A DNA stretch of 64,000 nt from Paenibacillus graminis. GTDB lineage: Bacteria > Bacillota > Bacilli > Paenibacillales > Paenibacillaceae. Positions 22,689-31,330 of this stretch are shown here, in pieces (the first letter of the stretch is position 1; the number at the start of each line of letters is the position of its first letter). Below the pieces are notes generated by a model. The model saw nothing but the letters and a program-made list of their open reading frames with translations. It did no database searches and had not been told where the DNA came from. Made by a program: the position numbers and the translations under genes. The stretch covers positions 124,001 to 188,000 of the forward strand of contig NZ_CP009287.1 in assembly GCF_000758705.1 (NCBI RefSeq). The letters run 5' to 3'.

Positions 22689-22859
22689 TTGTAAACAACA
22701 GAAAAAAATCAAAGATTAAGCAACCTTTCAGTATTCAGCAACGTGAACGAGGCGTTATACTTAAGGGTAGACGCGTATTGTGCATACGGCGCGTGCTGAG
22801 TATTTGATTGTTTTTGAAAAAAGGCACCTTAGGTGCGCGGTTATACAGGAGGAAATGGA

Positions 22860-24017
22860 ATGGGACAAAAGGAAAGAATTCCACAGCTGGATATATTTCG
22901 GGCCATTGCGATTCTTGCGGTGATCGCTATACATGCCACTTCACGCACACTCGCAGAGACACTGGACACCTCGATGTTCCATCCGTTTCTGTTCATTAAC
23001 AAGTTCAGCCAATTTGCTGTGCCGTCATTTGTCTTTTTGAGCGGCTTTGTGCTGTTCTACAACTATATCGACCGCCCGTTAACGGGGAAAACTCTGGGAA
23101 AATTCTATAGCCGCAGACTGATCTATATTATTGTGCCTTATGTTGTATTTTCGCTCATGTACTTTATCCTGAAAATGACCGCAGGGCATACCTGGGGATT
23201 GCCTATGGATGAGATGGCCCGCAAGCTCGGCAAATATCTGCTTACCGGAACAGCGTATACGCACCTGTACTATATTATTATTATTATCCAGTTCTATGTG
23301 CTGTTCCCGCTTATGTTATGGTGCCTGCAAAAGGTCCGGCGGCTTGCAGTCTGGGCTCCGCTGATCGGGCTGCTGCTGCAATGGGGATTCGTGCTGCTGA
23401 ACAAATACATGACGAATCATGGCTACTGGCACCTGTCCAAAGGCAGTCTGTCCATTACCTACTTCTCTTACTTTCTGCTCGGGGCGGCCATTGCGGTCTA
23501 TTATGGAACCTTGAAAAAATGGCTGATTCTCTCAAGTGAGGGCTGGCTTTCGGGTAAAGGACCCGGTTGGATTGCGCTGTGGGTACTATGGGCTGCGGCT
23601 GGAATCATTCATGTTGAACTGTGGTTCAATAACTACACGAAGAAAACGGTGATTAACAGTCTGTGGTATGAGGGCTTCTCCAATGTTCATGCGCTGCTCT
23701 CCTGCATTGTACTGATGCAACTGTCTTTCCTGCTATATGGGACGGGCCGGCGTGTGGTGAGCCGCATGCTGATCTCTATCGGCGCATGTTCCTTCGGCAT
23801 CTATCTGCTTCATCCGGCGCTGCTGTTCCTGTACAGAAAAATTCCGTTTCACGGGGGTTCGATTGCGTATACGGCGGCGATTGCCGGGGGTTGGCTAGTA
23901 GCATTGCTGGGCTCCTGGGTCGTTGTAGCCTTTGTCTTCCGATATCTGAAGCCAGCTTGGGTTGTGTTTGGTTCAGCACCGCAGAAACCGCAAAAGAAGC
24001 AGACCTATAGCTTATGA
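22860..24017 (+). CDS. Membrane acyltransferase, acyltransferase-3 family
   Basis: 385-residue integral membrane protein with about ten hydrophobic segments. It opens QLDIFRAIAILAVIAIHAT, the acyltransferase-3 signature in which the Arg (FRAIAIL) and the His of AIHAT are the expected active-site residues. The family adds acetyl or other acyl groups to extracytoplasmic sugars such as exopolysaccharide, peptidoglycan or teichoic acids; the substrate here is not known. I start at ATG 22860, where AGGAGG lies 7 bp upstream; the upstream GTG 22833 would place that ribosome site inside the gene. It is a single-gene unit closed by the hairpin at 24045. Confidence 0.88.
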   Translation: MGQKERIPQLDIFRAIAILAVIAIHATSRTLAETLDTSMFHPFLFINKFSQFAVPSFVFLSGFVLFYNYIDRPLTGKTLGKFYSRRLIYIIVPYVVFSLMYFILKMTAGHTWGLPMDEMARKLGKYLLTGTAYTHLYYIIIIIQFYVLFPLMLWCLQKVRRLAVWAPLIGLLLQWGFVLLNKYMTNHGYWHLSKGSLSITYFSYFLLGAAIAVYYGTLKKWLILSSEGWLSGKGPGWIALWVLWAAAGIIHVELWFNNYTKKTVINSLWYEGFSNVHALLSCIVLMQLSFLLYGTGRRVVSRMLISIGACSFGIYLLHPALLFLYRKIPFHGGSIAYTAAIAGGWLVALLGSWVVVAFVFRYLKPAWVVFGSAPQKPQKKQTYSL

Positions 24018-24044
24018 GCATATGAAATCATATATACTAAAAAG

Positions 24045-24081
24045 CGCCGACCACCGCATATAGCGTGCTGGTCGGCGTTTT
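24045..24081. terminator. Bidirectional terminator between acyltransferase and gntK
   Basis: CGCCGACCA pairs with TGGTCGGCG. TTTT follows on + and AAA precedes it, so it can end both the + strand acyltransferase and the minus-strand gnt transcript. Confidence 0.75.
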
Positions 24082-24102
24082 GCATATAGGACAGCCAGAC
24101 TC

Positions 24103-25647
24103 TTACTCTCCAGCCTGCTCCCGTTGAAATTCGGCTATGGCCTGATACTGGCTCTCCAAGCTGCGGAATACGGAGATATAGATGGGCAGCAGCTGCTTGT
24201 AGACGCGGGCGTGCCCCTCCACCGGTTGATGCTGATGGGTAGAACCGATCATGCTGAATACAATATCAAGGGAGTCTGTGCGTCCAGTCGCATAAAGGCC
24301 AAGCACGACCGCGCCCAGACAGGAGCTTTCGAAGCTCTCCGGAATGACAACCTCCTGGTCAAAAATATCGGCCATCATCTGCCGCCACAGGGAGGAGCGG
24401 GCGAAGCCGCCGGTGGCATGGATTTTGGCAGGCCGCCCAATCTGCTCCTCCATGGCCAGCAGGACAGTGTACATGTTGAAGATGACTCCCTCCAGCACGG
24501 AACGGATCATATGCTCTTTGTGGTGATTCATCGTCAGCCCGAAAAAAGAGCCCCGGGCATCCGGATTCCACAGCGGGGCGCGCTCTCCGGTCAGGTAGGG
24601 GTGAAAGAGCAGGCCATTGCTGCCCGGCGGCACCTGATCGGCAATCCGTGTCAGCACCTCGTAGGGGTCAATGCCAAGGCGTTTCGCTGTCTCCACCTCG
24701 GAGGCGGCGAACTCATCCCGGACCCAGCGGAAGAGCAGGCCGCCGTTATTCACCGGGCCTCCGATGACCCAGTGCTTCTCGGTCAGGGCATAACAGAAGA
24801 TCCGTCCCTTGGGATCGGTAAGCGGCCGGTCCACGACCGTGCGGATGGCTCCGCTGGTGCCAATCGTGGCAGCGACGACCCCCGGCTTAATGGCGCCAAC
24901 GCCAAGATTGGAGAGTACACCGTCGGTGGCTCCCACAATAAAAGGGGTAGACGGCAGCAATCCGAGCTGCTCAGCCATCCCCGGCAGCAGCCCTTGCATG
25001 ATCTGGGTGGTGGGAACAAGCTTCGAGAGCCGCTCTGCAGTAATGCCGGCAATATGCAGAGCTTCAGCATCCCAGTCCAGCTGCTCCAAATTGAACATGC
25101 CTGTGGAAGAGGCAATGGAATAGTCTATGACGTATTCACCGAAAAGCTTGGCGAAGATATATTCTTTGATAGAAATGAATTTGTATGTCTGGCGGAACAG
25201 CTCCGGCTGTTCCTCGCCCAGCCACATCAGCTTGGTAAGGGGAGACATGGGGTGGATAGGCGTTCCAGTACGCAGATAGAGCTCATGGCCGCCCAATTCG
25301 TCCCGTAGGCGGGCAGCAGCGGCAGCACTGCGGTTATCTGCCCAGGTAATGCAGGGAGTCAGAGGATAGCCTGCATGGTCTACAGCAATTACACTGTGCA
25401 TGGCGGAGCTGAATGACAGAAAAAGAACGGAATCCGGACGTACGGCACTGTCCTTCATTACCGTTGAAATGGTATGAAATACAGCATTTAGAATTTGCTC
25501 CGGGTCCTGTTCCGCTACTGAAGGTGAAGGGGTGTGCAGAGGGTAACCCTGATTCGCTTGTGCTGTGATTTTGCCATTTTCCTCAAAGAGAACAGCCTTT
25601 GTGCTTGTAGTTCCAATATCGACGCCGATCATATAGGATGTGCCCAA
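24103..25647 (-). CDS. gntK: Gluconokinase, FGGY family
   Basis: 514-residue sugar kinase that phosphorylates gluconate to 6-phosphogluconate. GVDIGTTSTKAVLF at the N-terminus is the phosphate-1 motif; TWADNRS and the second half GGFARSSLWRQMMADIF fit FGGY kinases, with GATDGVLSNLGVGA near 240. The start is TTG 25647, with GAAGG about 10 bp upstream on the minus strand; ATG 25632 lacks a ribosome site. It is the last gene of the gntR-gntP-gntK stretch, 115 bp after gntP. Other FGGY sugars are possible, but the neighbours point to gluconate. Confidence 0.92.
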   Translation of the reverse strand: MGTSYMIGVDIGTTSTKAVLFEENGKITAQANQGYPLHTPSPSVAEQDPEQILNAVFHTISTVMKDSAVRPDSVLFLSFSSAMHSVIAVDHAGYPLTPCITWADNRSAAAAARLRDELGGHELYLRTGTPIHPMSPLTKLMWLGEEQPELFRQTYKFISIKEYIFAKLFGEYVIDYSIASSTGMFNLEQLDWDAEALHIAGITAERLSKLVPTTQIMQGLLPGMAEQLGLLPSTPFIVGATDGVLSNLGVGAIKPGVVAATIGTSGAIRTVVDRPLTDPKGRIFCYALTEKHWVIGGPVNNGGLLFRWVRDEFAASEVETAKRLGIDPYEVLTRIADQVPPGSNGLLFHPYLTGERAPLWNPDARGSFFGLTMNHHKEHMIRSVLEGVIFNMYTVLLAMEEQIGRPAKIHATGGFARSSLWRQMMADIFDQEVVIPESFESSCLGAVVLGLYATGRTDSLDIVFSMIGSTHQHQPVEGHARVYKQLLPIYISVFRSLESQYQAIAEFQREQAGE

Positions 25648-25762
25648 TTCTCAGACCTTCTTTCTGATGAAAATAAGGAAAGCGGGCCGGGTAAACTTGC
25701 AGCCGCCCCGTTCCGCTATCCATATGCTTGAGATGTAAAAAGTATAAGGTACTGGCAGTGTT

Positions 25763-27124
25763 TTAGACAAAGATGCTGAGAATCATGATCAAGGTTAAAC
25801 CCACTACGGACAGAATAGTCTCCATCACCGTCCATGATTTCAAGGTCTGTACGACAGACATGCCGAAAAATTCTTTGATCATCCAGAAGCCGGCATCATT
25901 GACATGGGACAGCACCAGAGATCCGGCACCTGTAGCAAGCACTGCCAGTTCGATGTTCACACCAGGGGTAACGGCAAGGACAGGAGCAACAATGCCGGCG
26001 GCAGTTGTCATGGCTACAGTAGCTGAACCGGTAGCCACACGGATCAAAGCAGCAATCAGCCACGCGAAAAATATTATATTTACATGGGTTTGCGTAGCCA
26101 GAGCCGCAATGGCTCCGCCGACTCCACTGTCGATCAACACCTGCTTGAACGCTCCGCCGCCTCCGATAATCAGAATAATGGAAGCTGTCGGTGCCAGACA
26201 TTCACTTGTAAAACGGGAGATTTCTTCTTTCTTGAAGCCGCGTGCAAAACCCAGCGAGAAGAAGGAAAAAACGGCTGCGATAAGCAGGGCAATGATCTCA
26301 TGTCCGATAAATTTGGCGAAAGGCGTAAAGGCATTAGAGGCCTCAGGATCTATAATATCAGCAACTGACCCCATTAGCATCAATATAACGGGCAATAGGA
26401 TCGTTAATAGAGTAATTCCGAATCCTGGCAGTTCCCGGACGCTTTTTGCAGCGAATTGTTCAGCCAGCTCCCGGGGAGGCTCCACACGTATCCGTGTACC
26501 TATGAATTTACCGAATAACGGGCCGGCAATAATGGCTGTGGGCAGACCTACAATAATGGAATACAGAATCGTTTTACCCAAATTTGCCCCGTAGGCACCA
26601 ATGGCAATCATAGGCGCCGGATGGGGCGGAACAAGGCCGTGGACCGTGGACAAGCCGGCCAGAATCGGAATTCCGATTTGCAGGAGAGGCATTTTTGTCT
26701 TGCGTGCTACCATAAAGACCACGGGGATCAGCAGGATTAAGCCAACTTCGAAAAATACCGGGATTCCGACAACAAAGCCTACCAGCATCATGGCCCAATG
26801 GACTCTTTTTTCTCCAAAACGGTCTACTAGCGTATTCGCAATTCGTTCCGCGCCGCCGGATTCAGCCATCATTTTTCCCAGCATCGTACCCAGGCCTATA
26901 ACAATCGCGATCGTGCCCAGTGTACCGCCAAGCCCGCCGGTAATCGACTTAATCAAAGACGGGTACTCCATCCCTGCAAGCAGGCCAAGGGTCAAGGCAG
27001 ACAGAAGCAGCGTGACGAACGGGTTCCACTTGTATCTGGCGATAAGCATAACCAGAAAAACAATGACGAGCAACGTCCAGGTGAGCAGTGTCGCATTATG
27101 ACTAAGTCCGAATAAACTTTCCAT
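25763..27124 (-). CDS. gntP: Gluconate permease, GntP family
   Basis: 453-residue proton symporter of the GntP family with 12 or more membrane segments, importing gluconate. Typical stretches are GLGTMLGKMMAESGGAERIA, FFEVGLILLIPVVF and GLVPPHPAPMIAIGAYGANLG. I place the start at ATG 27124 (MESLFGLSH): AAGGAGG lies 11 bp upstream, while the open frame to 27202 would add a hydrophilic MKALNLDILKPK leader that runs through the leader region between the cre site and the start. The gene is preceded by a GntR-type operator (27218-27237) and a cre site (27189-27204). Confidence 0.93.
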   Translation of the reverse strand: MESLFGLSHNATLLTWTLLVIVFLVMLIARYKWNPFVTLLLSALTLGLLAGMEYPSLIKSITGGLGGTLGTIAIVIGLGTMLGKMMAESGGAERIANTLVDRFGEKRVHWAMMLVGFVVGIPVFFEVGLILLIPVVFMVARKTKMPLLQIGIPILAGLSTVHGLVPPHPAPMIAIGAYGANLGKTILYSIIVGLPTAIIAGPLFGKFIGTRIRVEPPRELAEQFAAKSVRELPGFGITLLTILLPVILMLMGSVADIIDPEASNAFTPFAKFIGHEIIALLIAAVFSFFSLGFARGFKKEEISRFTSECLAPTASIILIIGGGGAFKQVLIDSGVGGAIAALATQTHVNIIFFAWLIAALIRVATGSATVAMTTAAGIVAPVLAVTPGVNIELAVLATGAGSLVLSHVNDAGFWMIKEFFGMSVVQTLKSWTVMETILSVVGLTLIMILSIFV

Positions 27125-27188
27125 AGTGAACGGGTCCTCCTTTGTGGTTTCACGTGTAGACAATAGTTTAGGTTTTAAGATATCCAGA

Positions 27189-27204
27189 TTGAGCGCTTTC
27201 AATA
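27189..27204 (-). promoter_or_regulatory. cre site (CcpA) upstream of gntP
   Basis: On the minus strand it reads ATTGAAAGCGCTCAAT, a close match to the catabolite-response consensus TGAAANCGNTTNCA. It lies in the gntP leader, downstream of the operator, so it would act as a roadblock or repression site when glucose is present. Confidence 0.7.
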
Positions 27205-27217
27205 AAATGATCTATTG

Positions 27218-27237
27218 TATACTTGTCGACAACATAA
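27218..27237 (-). promoter_or_regulatory. GntR operator upstream of gntP
   Basis: ATACTTGTCGACAACAT is near-palindromic (TTGT-CG-ACAA core) and matches the B. subtilis gnt operator ATACTTGTATACAAGTAT, recalled from memory. The copy at 29028 is closer still. Confidence 0.75.
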
Positions 27238-27243
27238 TCGGAA

Positions 27244-27259
27244 CAAAGGCAGGCCTTTG
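27244..27259 (-). terminator. Perfect palindrome after gntR
   Basis: CAAAGGC-AG-GCCTTTG can form a 7-bp hairpin between gntR and gntP. No T run follows, so terminator function is uncertain; it may slow read-through. Confidence 0.35.
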
Positions 27260-27274
27260 CTGAAAGAAGAGTAC

Positions 27275-27946
27275 TTAGGGAAGGCTGCGAATCAGCGTTT
27301 CTCCAGAGTCGGCAAAATACTCCTGGACCACCTTGTGAATGGTCTCAGGATCTCCTGAACGAAGAGCCTCTACGACCGTCCGGTGTTTATCTGCCACCCA
27401 ATTCATACGTGCTTCCCCGAGGGTGAAGCCCTTTTCTGTTGTAATCAGAATGACGGTCATCACAATATAGCGGATGCTGTTCCATAAATGAAGAATCCGG
27501 GTATGATTGGCTTCTGTGACAATGGCTTCGTGAAAAGAAAAGTCCTGGTGCGCAAACTCTACATAATCATTATGCTTGACGGCCAGCTTCATCTTGTCGA
27601 TGGCTTGTTCAAGCTGCTGGATTAGGGCATCCTGTATATTGACGGCCAGTCTTTGCTGGGCAAAACTCTCAATGAGATACCGCACGTCATACAACTCTTT
27701 GACGTCCTTGATATTCAGGCCCACCACCACAGCCCCCATTCTTTCCAGACGGATCAACCCTTCGCCGGACAACGATTTAAGCGCTTCCCGTACAGGAGAA
27801 CGGCTGGTGCCAAAATCGGCAGCAATCCGGTTTTCGGAAAGCACCTCGCCCGGTTTTATGTTTTCATTAATAATTTGCAGCCTGAGTTCACAGGCAATCG
27901 ATTCTCCAAGGGAGGCTCCTTGCAGCCAGGTAACAGGATAATGCAT
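27275..27946 (-). CDS. gntR: Gluconate operon repressor GntR
   Basis: 223-residue FadR-type GntR regulator. The winged helix-turn-helix (about 12-75) contains IKPGEVLSENRIAADFGTSR then SPVREALKSLSGEGLIRLERMGAVVVG, which matches B. subtilis GntR closely. The FCD effector domain (about 85-220) follows. The B. subtilis protein is released from DNA by gluconate. The start is ATG 27946 with AGAGGAG upstream. It lies between gnd and gntP, all on minus, and the two operators sit upstream of gnd and gntP. Confidence 0.93.
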   Translation of the reverse strand: MHYPVTWLQGASLGESIACELRLQIINENIKPGEVLSENRIAADFGTSRSPVREALKSLSGEGLIRLERMGAVVVGLNIKDVKELYDVRYLIESFAQQRLAVNIQDALIQQLEQAIDKMKLAVKHNDYVEFAHQDFSFHEAIVTEANHTRILHLWNSIRYIVMTVILITTEKGFTLGEARMNWVADKHRTVVEALRSGDPETIHKVVQEYFADSGETLIRSLP

Positions 27947-28081
27947 GAAAAACGACTCCTCTATGTGATTAGTTGTAAGCTAAGACCGGGCATTCCCTTA
28001 ATTTTAGCATACAATGTCTTCACGGTTCCATCAGTTTAACATGCCTTCTTCCTGCACGGCTCTCGTCTTATAGTTTTGGCT

Positions 28082-28987
28082 TTATTGTTGTTCTCCCTGC
28101 ACCACGGCGTGACCGCCGAATTCATTGCGGAGGGCGGCAACAACCTTGCCATGAAAAGTATCGTCCTCCAGGGAACGGTAGCGCATCAGAAGCGACAGGG
28201 CAATAACCGGTGTGCTGGCTTCGAGATCAAGAGCGGTTTGAACCGTCCATTTTCCTTCTCCGGAGCTGTGCATCACCCCGCGTATACCGGAAAGCTTCGG
28301 ATCTTTGGCAAAAGCATTCTGTGCAAGCTCCATCAGCCAGCCGCGGATTACAGAGCCATTTGACCACAACTGTGCGACATTCTCGTAGTTATAGTCAAAG
28401 CTGCTTTTCTCCAGCAGCTCAAAGCCCTCGGCAATAGCCTGCATCATCCCGTACTCAATGCCGTTGTGGATCATTTTCAGAAAGTGGCCGCTGCCGCTTT
28501 CCCCCGAATAGAGATAACCCCGCTCCACTGCCAGATCGCGGAATAAGGGCTCGATTCCAGTGAATACCTCAGCATTACCGCCAACCATAATACAAGCACC
28601 ATGCTCCGCGCCTTCTGTTCCCCCGGATGTACCGGCGTCGAACAAATAAATGCCGCGTTCACGCAGCTTCCCGGCGCGCACGATGGATTCTTTATAATGG
28701 GAGTTCCCGCCGTCAATGATGATATCGCCTGCTTCAAGCAGTCCGGCAAGAGTGTCAATAACTCCTGCTACGATCTCACCGGCCGGAACCATGACCCAGA
28801 CAATTCTGGGCGGCTCCAGCTTCGTGACCATTTCCTCCAAGGATGAAGCGGGCAGCGCCCCACGCTCAGCCAATTCCAGCCCCTTTTGCGGATGGATATC
28901 GCTTACCACAAGGTCATGCCCATGGTTCAGCAGGTTCAGTGCCAGGTTGAAACCCATCTTGCCCAGGCCGATCATGCCCAATTTCAA
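28082..28987 (-). CDS. gnd: 6-phosphogluconate dehydrogenase, short NAD type
   Basis: 301-residue decarboxylating dehydrogenase converting 6-phosphogluconate to ribulose-5-phosphate. GMIGLGKMGFNLALNLL is the nucleotide-binding start; the substrate segment GNSHYKES and KMIHNGIEYGMMQAIAEGFEL hold the catalytic Lys and Asn. At 301 residues it belongs to the short YqeC/GntZ group (the E. coli Gnd has about 468). The start is TTG 28987 (AAGGAG 10 bp upstream). It is the first gene of the gluconate region and its promoter carries the best GntR operator. Confidence 0.92.
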   Translation of the reverse strand: MKLGMIGLGKMGFNLALNLLNHGHDLVVSDIHPQKGLELAERGALPASSLEEMVTKLEPPRIVWVMVPAGEIVAGVIDTLAGLLEAGDIIIDGGNSHYKESIVRAGKLRERGIYLFDAGTSGGTEGAEHGACIMVGGNAEVFTGIEPLFRDLAVERGYLYSGESGSGHFLKMIHNGIEYGMMQAIAEGFELLEKSSFDYNYENVAQLWSNGSVIRGWLMELAQNAFAKDPKLSGIRGVMHSSGEGKWTVQTALDLEASTPVIALSLLMRYRSLEDDTFHGKVVAALRNEFGGHAVVQGEQQ

Positions 28988-29189
28988 TGTCGTTCACTCC
29001 TTAACAGGATATAGTGAATTACCTGTGTACTTGTATACAACTTAGTTTGTATCTTACTACTGCGGTTAAGACTTTGTAAAGAGTAATTTTGTAAGCGGTT
29101 TATACGCAGACGAATGGAGACGCAATATATAGAAATCGCAACTTCACTCTATATGTAAGCATTTATGCTATTCTATATTAAAGGTTCAA
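28988..29189. other. Divergent intergenic region gnd/hisZ
   Basis: Carries the gnd GntR operator (29028-29045) and a weak cre-like TGTAAGCGGTTTAT at 29090-29103 that lacks the closing CA. No gene is visible up to the hisZ promoter. Confidence 0.6.
29028..29045 (-). promoter_or_regulatory. GntR operator upstream of gnd
   Basis: TACTTGTATACAACTTA matches the B. subtilis gnt operator (ATACTTGTATACAAGTAT, from memory) at all central positions. It lies about 41 bp upstream of the gnd TTG start. Confidence 0.82.
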
Positions 29190-29219
29190 TTGACGTAGAG
29201 GGATGGTCCGTGATACGAT
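29190..29219 (+). promoter_or_regulatory. SigA-type promoter for the his operon
   Basis: TTGACG (29190-29195), 18-bp spacer, TACGAT (29214-29219). An 82-bp leader then holds a small hairpin CTTTAC-CATA-GTAAAG (about 29248-29263). No histidine-rich leader peptide and no T-box are visible. Confidence 0.55.
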
Positions 29220-29300
29220 ATTCCCATTACTTTACCTTACTACCACTTTACCATAGTAAAGCATTTTTCATAATATTGATGATATCTGATGAGGTGACCA

Positions 29301-30524
29301 ATGAAGATGTCCAAACCCAAGGGATTCGAGAAGCCGGCCGGCGTGCGTGACTATCTCCCGCGTGCAGTGGCCAAGCTGCGCAAGATCGAGAATGATGTGC
29401 TGCACTGCATGAGCCGCTGGGGATACCGGCAGATGATTACGCCCACTTTGGAATACTACGATACGGTCGGCGTGGCCAGCTCCACATCGGACCAGAAACT
29501 CTATAAATTGCTTAACAACCGCGGGCAAGCCCTGGTATTGCGCTCTGAGATGACAGCGCCGGTGGCGCGTGTAGTTTCTTCACTGTTAAAAGACGAACCG
29601 CTGCCGCTCCGCCTGTCCTATCATGCCAACGTGTTCCGGGCGATTGAGGAGGAAGCGGGACGGGAGGCGGAATTTTTTCAGACCGGGGTGGAGCTGGTCG
29701 GGGACGATTCACCGGAAGCGGATGCCGAGGTTGTGGCGCTGGCAATTTCCTCGCTGCAGGCAGCCGGTGTGAAGTCATTCAAAATCGCCATGGGGCATGT
29801 CGGCTTCCTTGACGGGCTGTTTCAAGAGGCGGTAGCCGGTCTTCCTGACGCGCAGGAGGAGCTTAAGAGCCATCTGCTGAACCGTGATTATGTGGCGTTC
29901 CGCGAGACGCTGCGGCGTCTGGAGCTGTCCGAGGCGCAGAAAAATGAGCTGGACGGGCTGCTGCGGCTGCGGGGCGGCAAGGAAATCTGCGGTCAGGCAC
30001 TGGAGCTCAGCAGCCATCCGCTGGCCCGGGCCTCCATTGAGCATCTATGCAAGGTATGGGAAGTGCTGGTGTCATACGGGGTTTCGCAGCATGTGCTGAT
30101 TGACCTGACGATGATTGGCGACTTCTCCTATTATACAGGCATGACCTTCGAGGGCTACGCCTCAGAGCTCGGATTTCCGGTATGCAGCGGCGGCCGTTAT
30201 GACAATCTGCTGCAGCAGTTCGGACGCCCTGTCCCATCGACGGGTTTCTCCTTGAAGACAAACCGTATTCTGGACGGTGTATCCGGTGTGCCGGAAGAGG
30301 AGGAGCTGCCGATCCTGGTCCAGTATGACGCCCCACGGCGCAAAGAAGGTCTTGCGGAGGCGGCGCGCCTGCGGGCTGAAGGGCATGTGGTAGTTACACG
30401 GCTCGCGTCAGAGCCCGGCGATCTCAAAACAGTGAAGCGTCTGGACACGGATATGGTTGAAGCGGAAGGCGACAAGTACGGGGAGATTTATACGTTTGTG
30501 TCTTTTGTCAGTGAGCATGGCTGA
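29301..30524 (+). CDS. hisZ: ATP phosphoribosyltransferase regulatory subunit HisZ
   Basis: 407-residue histidyl-tRNA-synthetase paralogue that binds short-form HisG and makes it active and histidine-sensitive. Class II synthetase-like motifs are visible: KPKGFEKPAGVRDYLPRAVAK at the N-terminus, VLRSEMTAPVARVV (motif 2 region), and GGRYDNLLQQFG near 301 (motif 3 region). The start ATG 29301 (or ATG 29307) follows GAGGTG; both give the same protein bar two residues. Its presence with the 218-residue HisG is the expected pair. First gene of the his operon. Confidence 0.95.
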   Translation: MKMSKPKGFEKPAGVRDYLPRAVAKLRKIENDVLHCMSRWGYRQMITPTLEYYDTVGVASSTSDQKLYKLLNNRGQALVLRSEMTAPVARVVSSLLKDEPLPLRLSYHANVFRAIEEEAGREAEFFQTGVELVGDDSPEADAEVVALAISSLQAAGVKSFKIAMGHVGFLDGLFQEAVAGLPDAQEELKSHLLNRDYVAFRETLRRLELSEAQKNELDGLLRLRGGKEICGQALELSSHPLARASIEHLCKVWEVLVSYGVSQHVLIDLTMIGDFSYYTGMTFEGYASELGFPVCSGGRYDNLLQQFGRPVPSTGFSLKTNRILDGVSGVPEEEELPILVQYDAPRRKEGLAEAARLRAEGHVVVTRLASEPGDLKTVKRLDTDMVEAEGDKYGEIYTFVSFVSEHG

Positions 30525-30650
30525 GAAGAGGATGAATGAAATTAGGGGATGAAGCGTGCCAAGCAGCAGGGTGTCTTAGCATTCTGAAGCGAGAGAATAT
30601 CAGGTTCGGCCTGTAAATTGGCAAGGATATGGAAACGGAGGTCTATGATC

Positions 30651-31307
30651 ATGTCGCAGATATTGAAGGTGGCCATGCCAAAAGGACGGATTTACAATAA
30701 GGCGGCGGAGCTGTTCCGTCAGGCGGGACTGCCGATTCCGCCGGATGGCGAAGAGTCGCGCAAGCTGGTAATCTCATTGCCGGAAGCGGGAATGGAGTTC
30801 ATCTTGGCCAAGCCGGTGGATGTGCCGACCTATGTGGAATATGGAGTAGCAGATATCGGCATTGTCGGCAAGGATGTGCTGCTGGAGGAGAACCGCGACG
30901 TCTATGAGCTGCTGGACTTGGGGATCGCGCGCTGCCGGATGTCCATTATCGGCTTGCCGAACTGGCAGCCGGGCATTCAGCAGCGGGTGGCGACGAAATA
31001 CCCCAATGTGGCTTCGCGCTACTTCCGCGAACAGGGGCAGCAGGTGGAGGTTGTGAAGTTGAACGGCTCCATTGAGCTTGCGCCGCTGATCGGCCTTGCC
31101 GACCGTATCGTCGATATGGTGGAGACCGGACAGACGCTGAAGGACAACGGACTGGTGGAGATGAAGAGCATCTTCGAGATTACGAGCCGGCTGGTGGCCA
31201 ACCGTGTAAGCTACCGGATGAAGAATGAAGAGATTCAGCAGCTGTGCGACCGCCTGCAGGCGGTTATCACCGGACCGGGACTGGCAACGGACGGAGTACA
31301 ACGCTAA
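30651..31307 (+). CDS. hisG: ATP phosphoribosyltransferase catalytic subunit HisG (short form)
   Basis: 218-residue enzyme for the first step of histidine synthesis: ATP plus PRPP to phosphoribosyl-ATP. It lacks the regulatory C-terminal domain, so it needs His[18 protein letters not shown] opens the protein, and the substrate loop [16 protein letters not shown] with ELAPLIG supplies the PRPP site. The start is ATG 30651; GGAGG lies 9 bp upstream, and the alternative ATG 30645 is too near it. It is 126 bp after hisZ. Confidence 0.94.
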   Translation: MSQILKVAMPKGRIYNKAAELFRQAGLPIPPDGEESRKLVISLPEAGMEFILAKPVDVPTYVEYGVADIGIVGKDVLLEENRDVYELLDLGIARCRMSIIGLPNWQPGIQQRVATKYPNVASRYFREQGQQVEVVKLNGSIELAPLIGLADRIVDMVETGQTLKDNGLVEMKSIFEITSRLVANRVSYRMKNEEIQQLCDRLQAVITGPGLATDGVQR

Positions 31308-31330
31308 GGATGCAAAAGGGGGAAGCAGCG

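Noticed and set aside
24124-25308. 394-codon plus-strand frame over gntK
   Set aside because: The minus frame encodes a complete FGGY kinase with all motifs. The plus frame has no ribosome site or recognisable fold.
29090-29103. Second cre site near gnd
   Set aside because: TGTAAGCGGTTTAT matches one half only and lacks the closing CA; I left it as a note.
29165-29350. Possible leader peptide before hisZ
   Set aside because: The 61-codon frame has only two scattered histidines and overlaps the hisZ start; it does not look like a his attenuator peptide.
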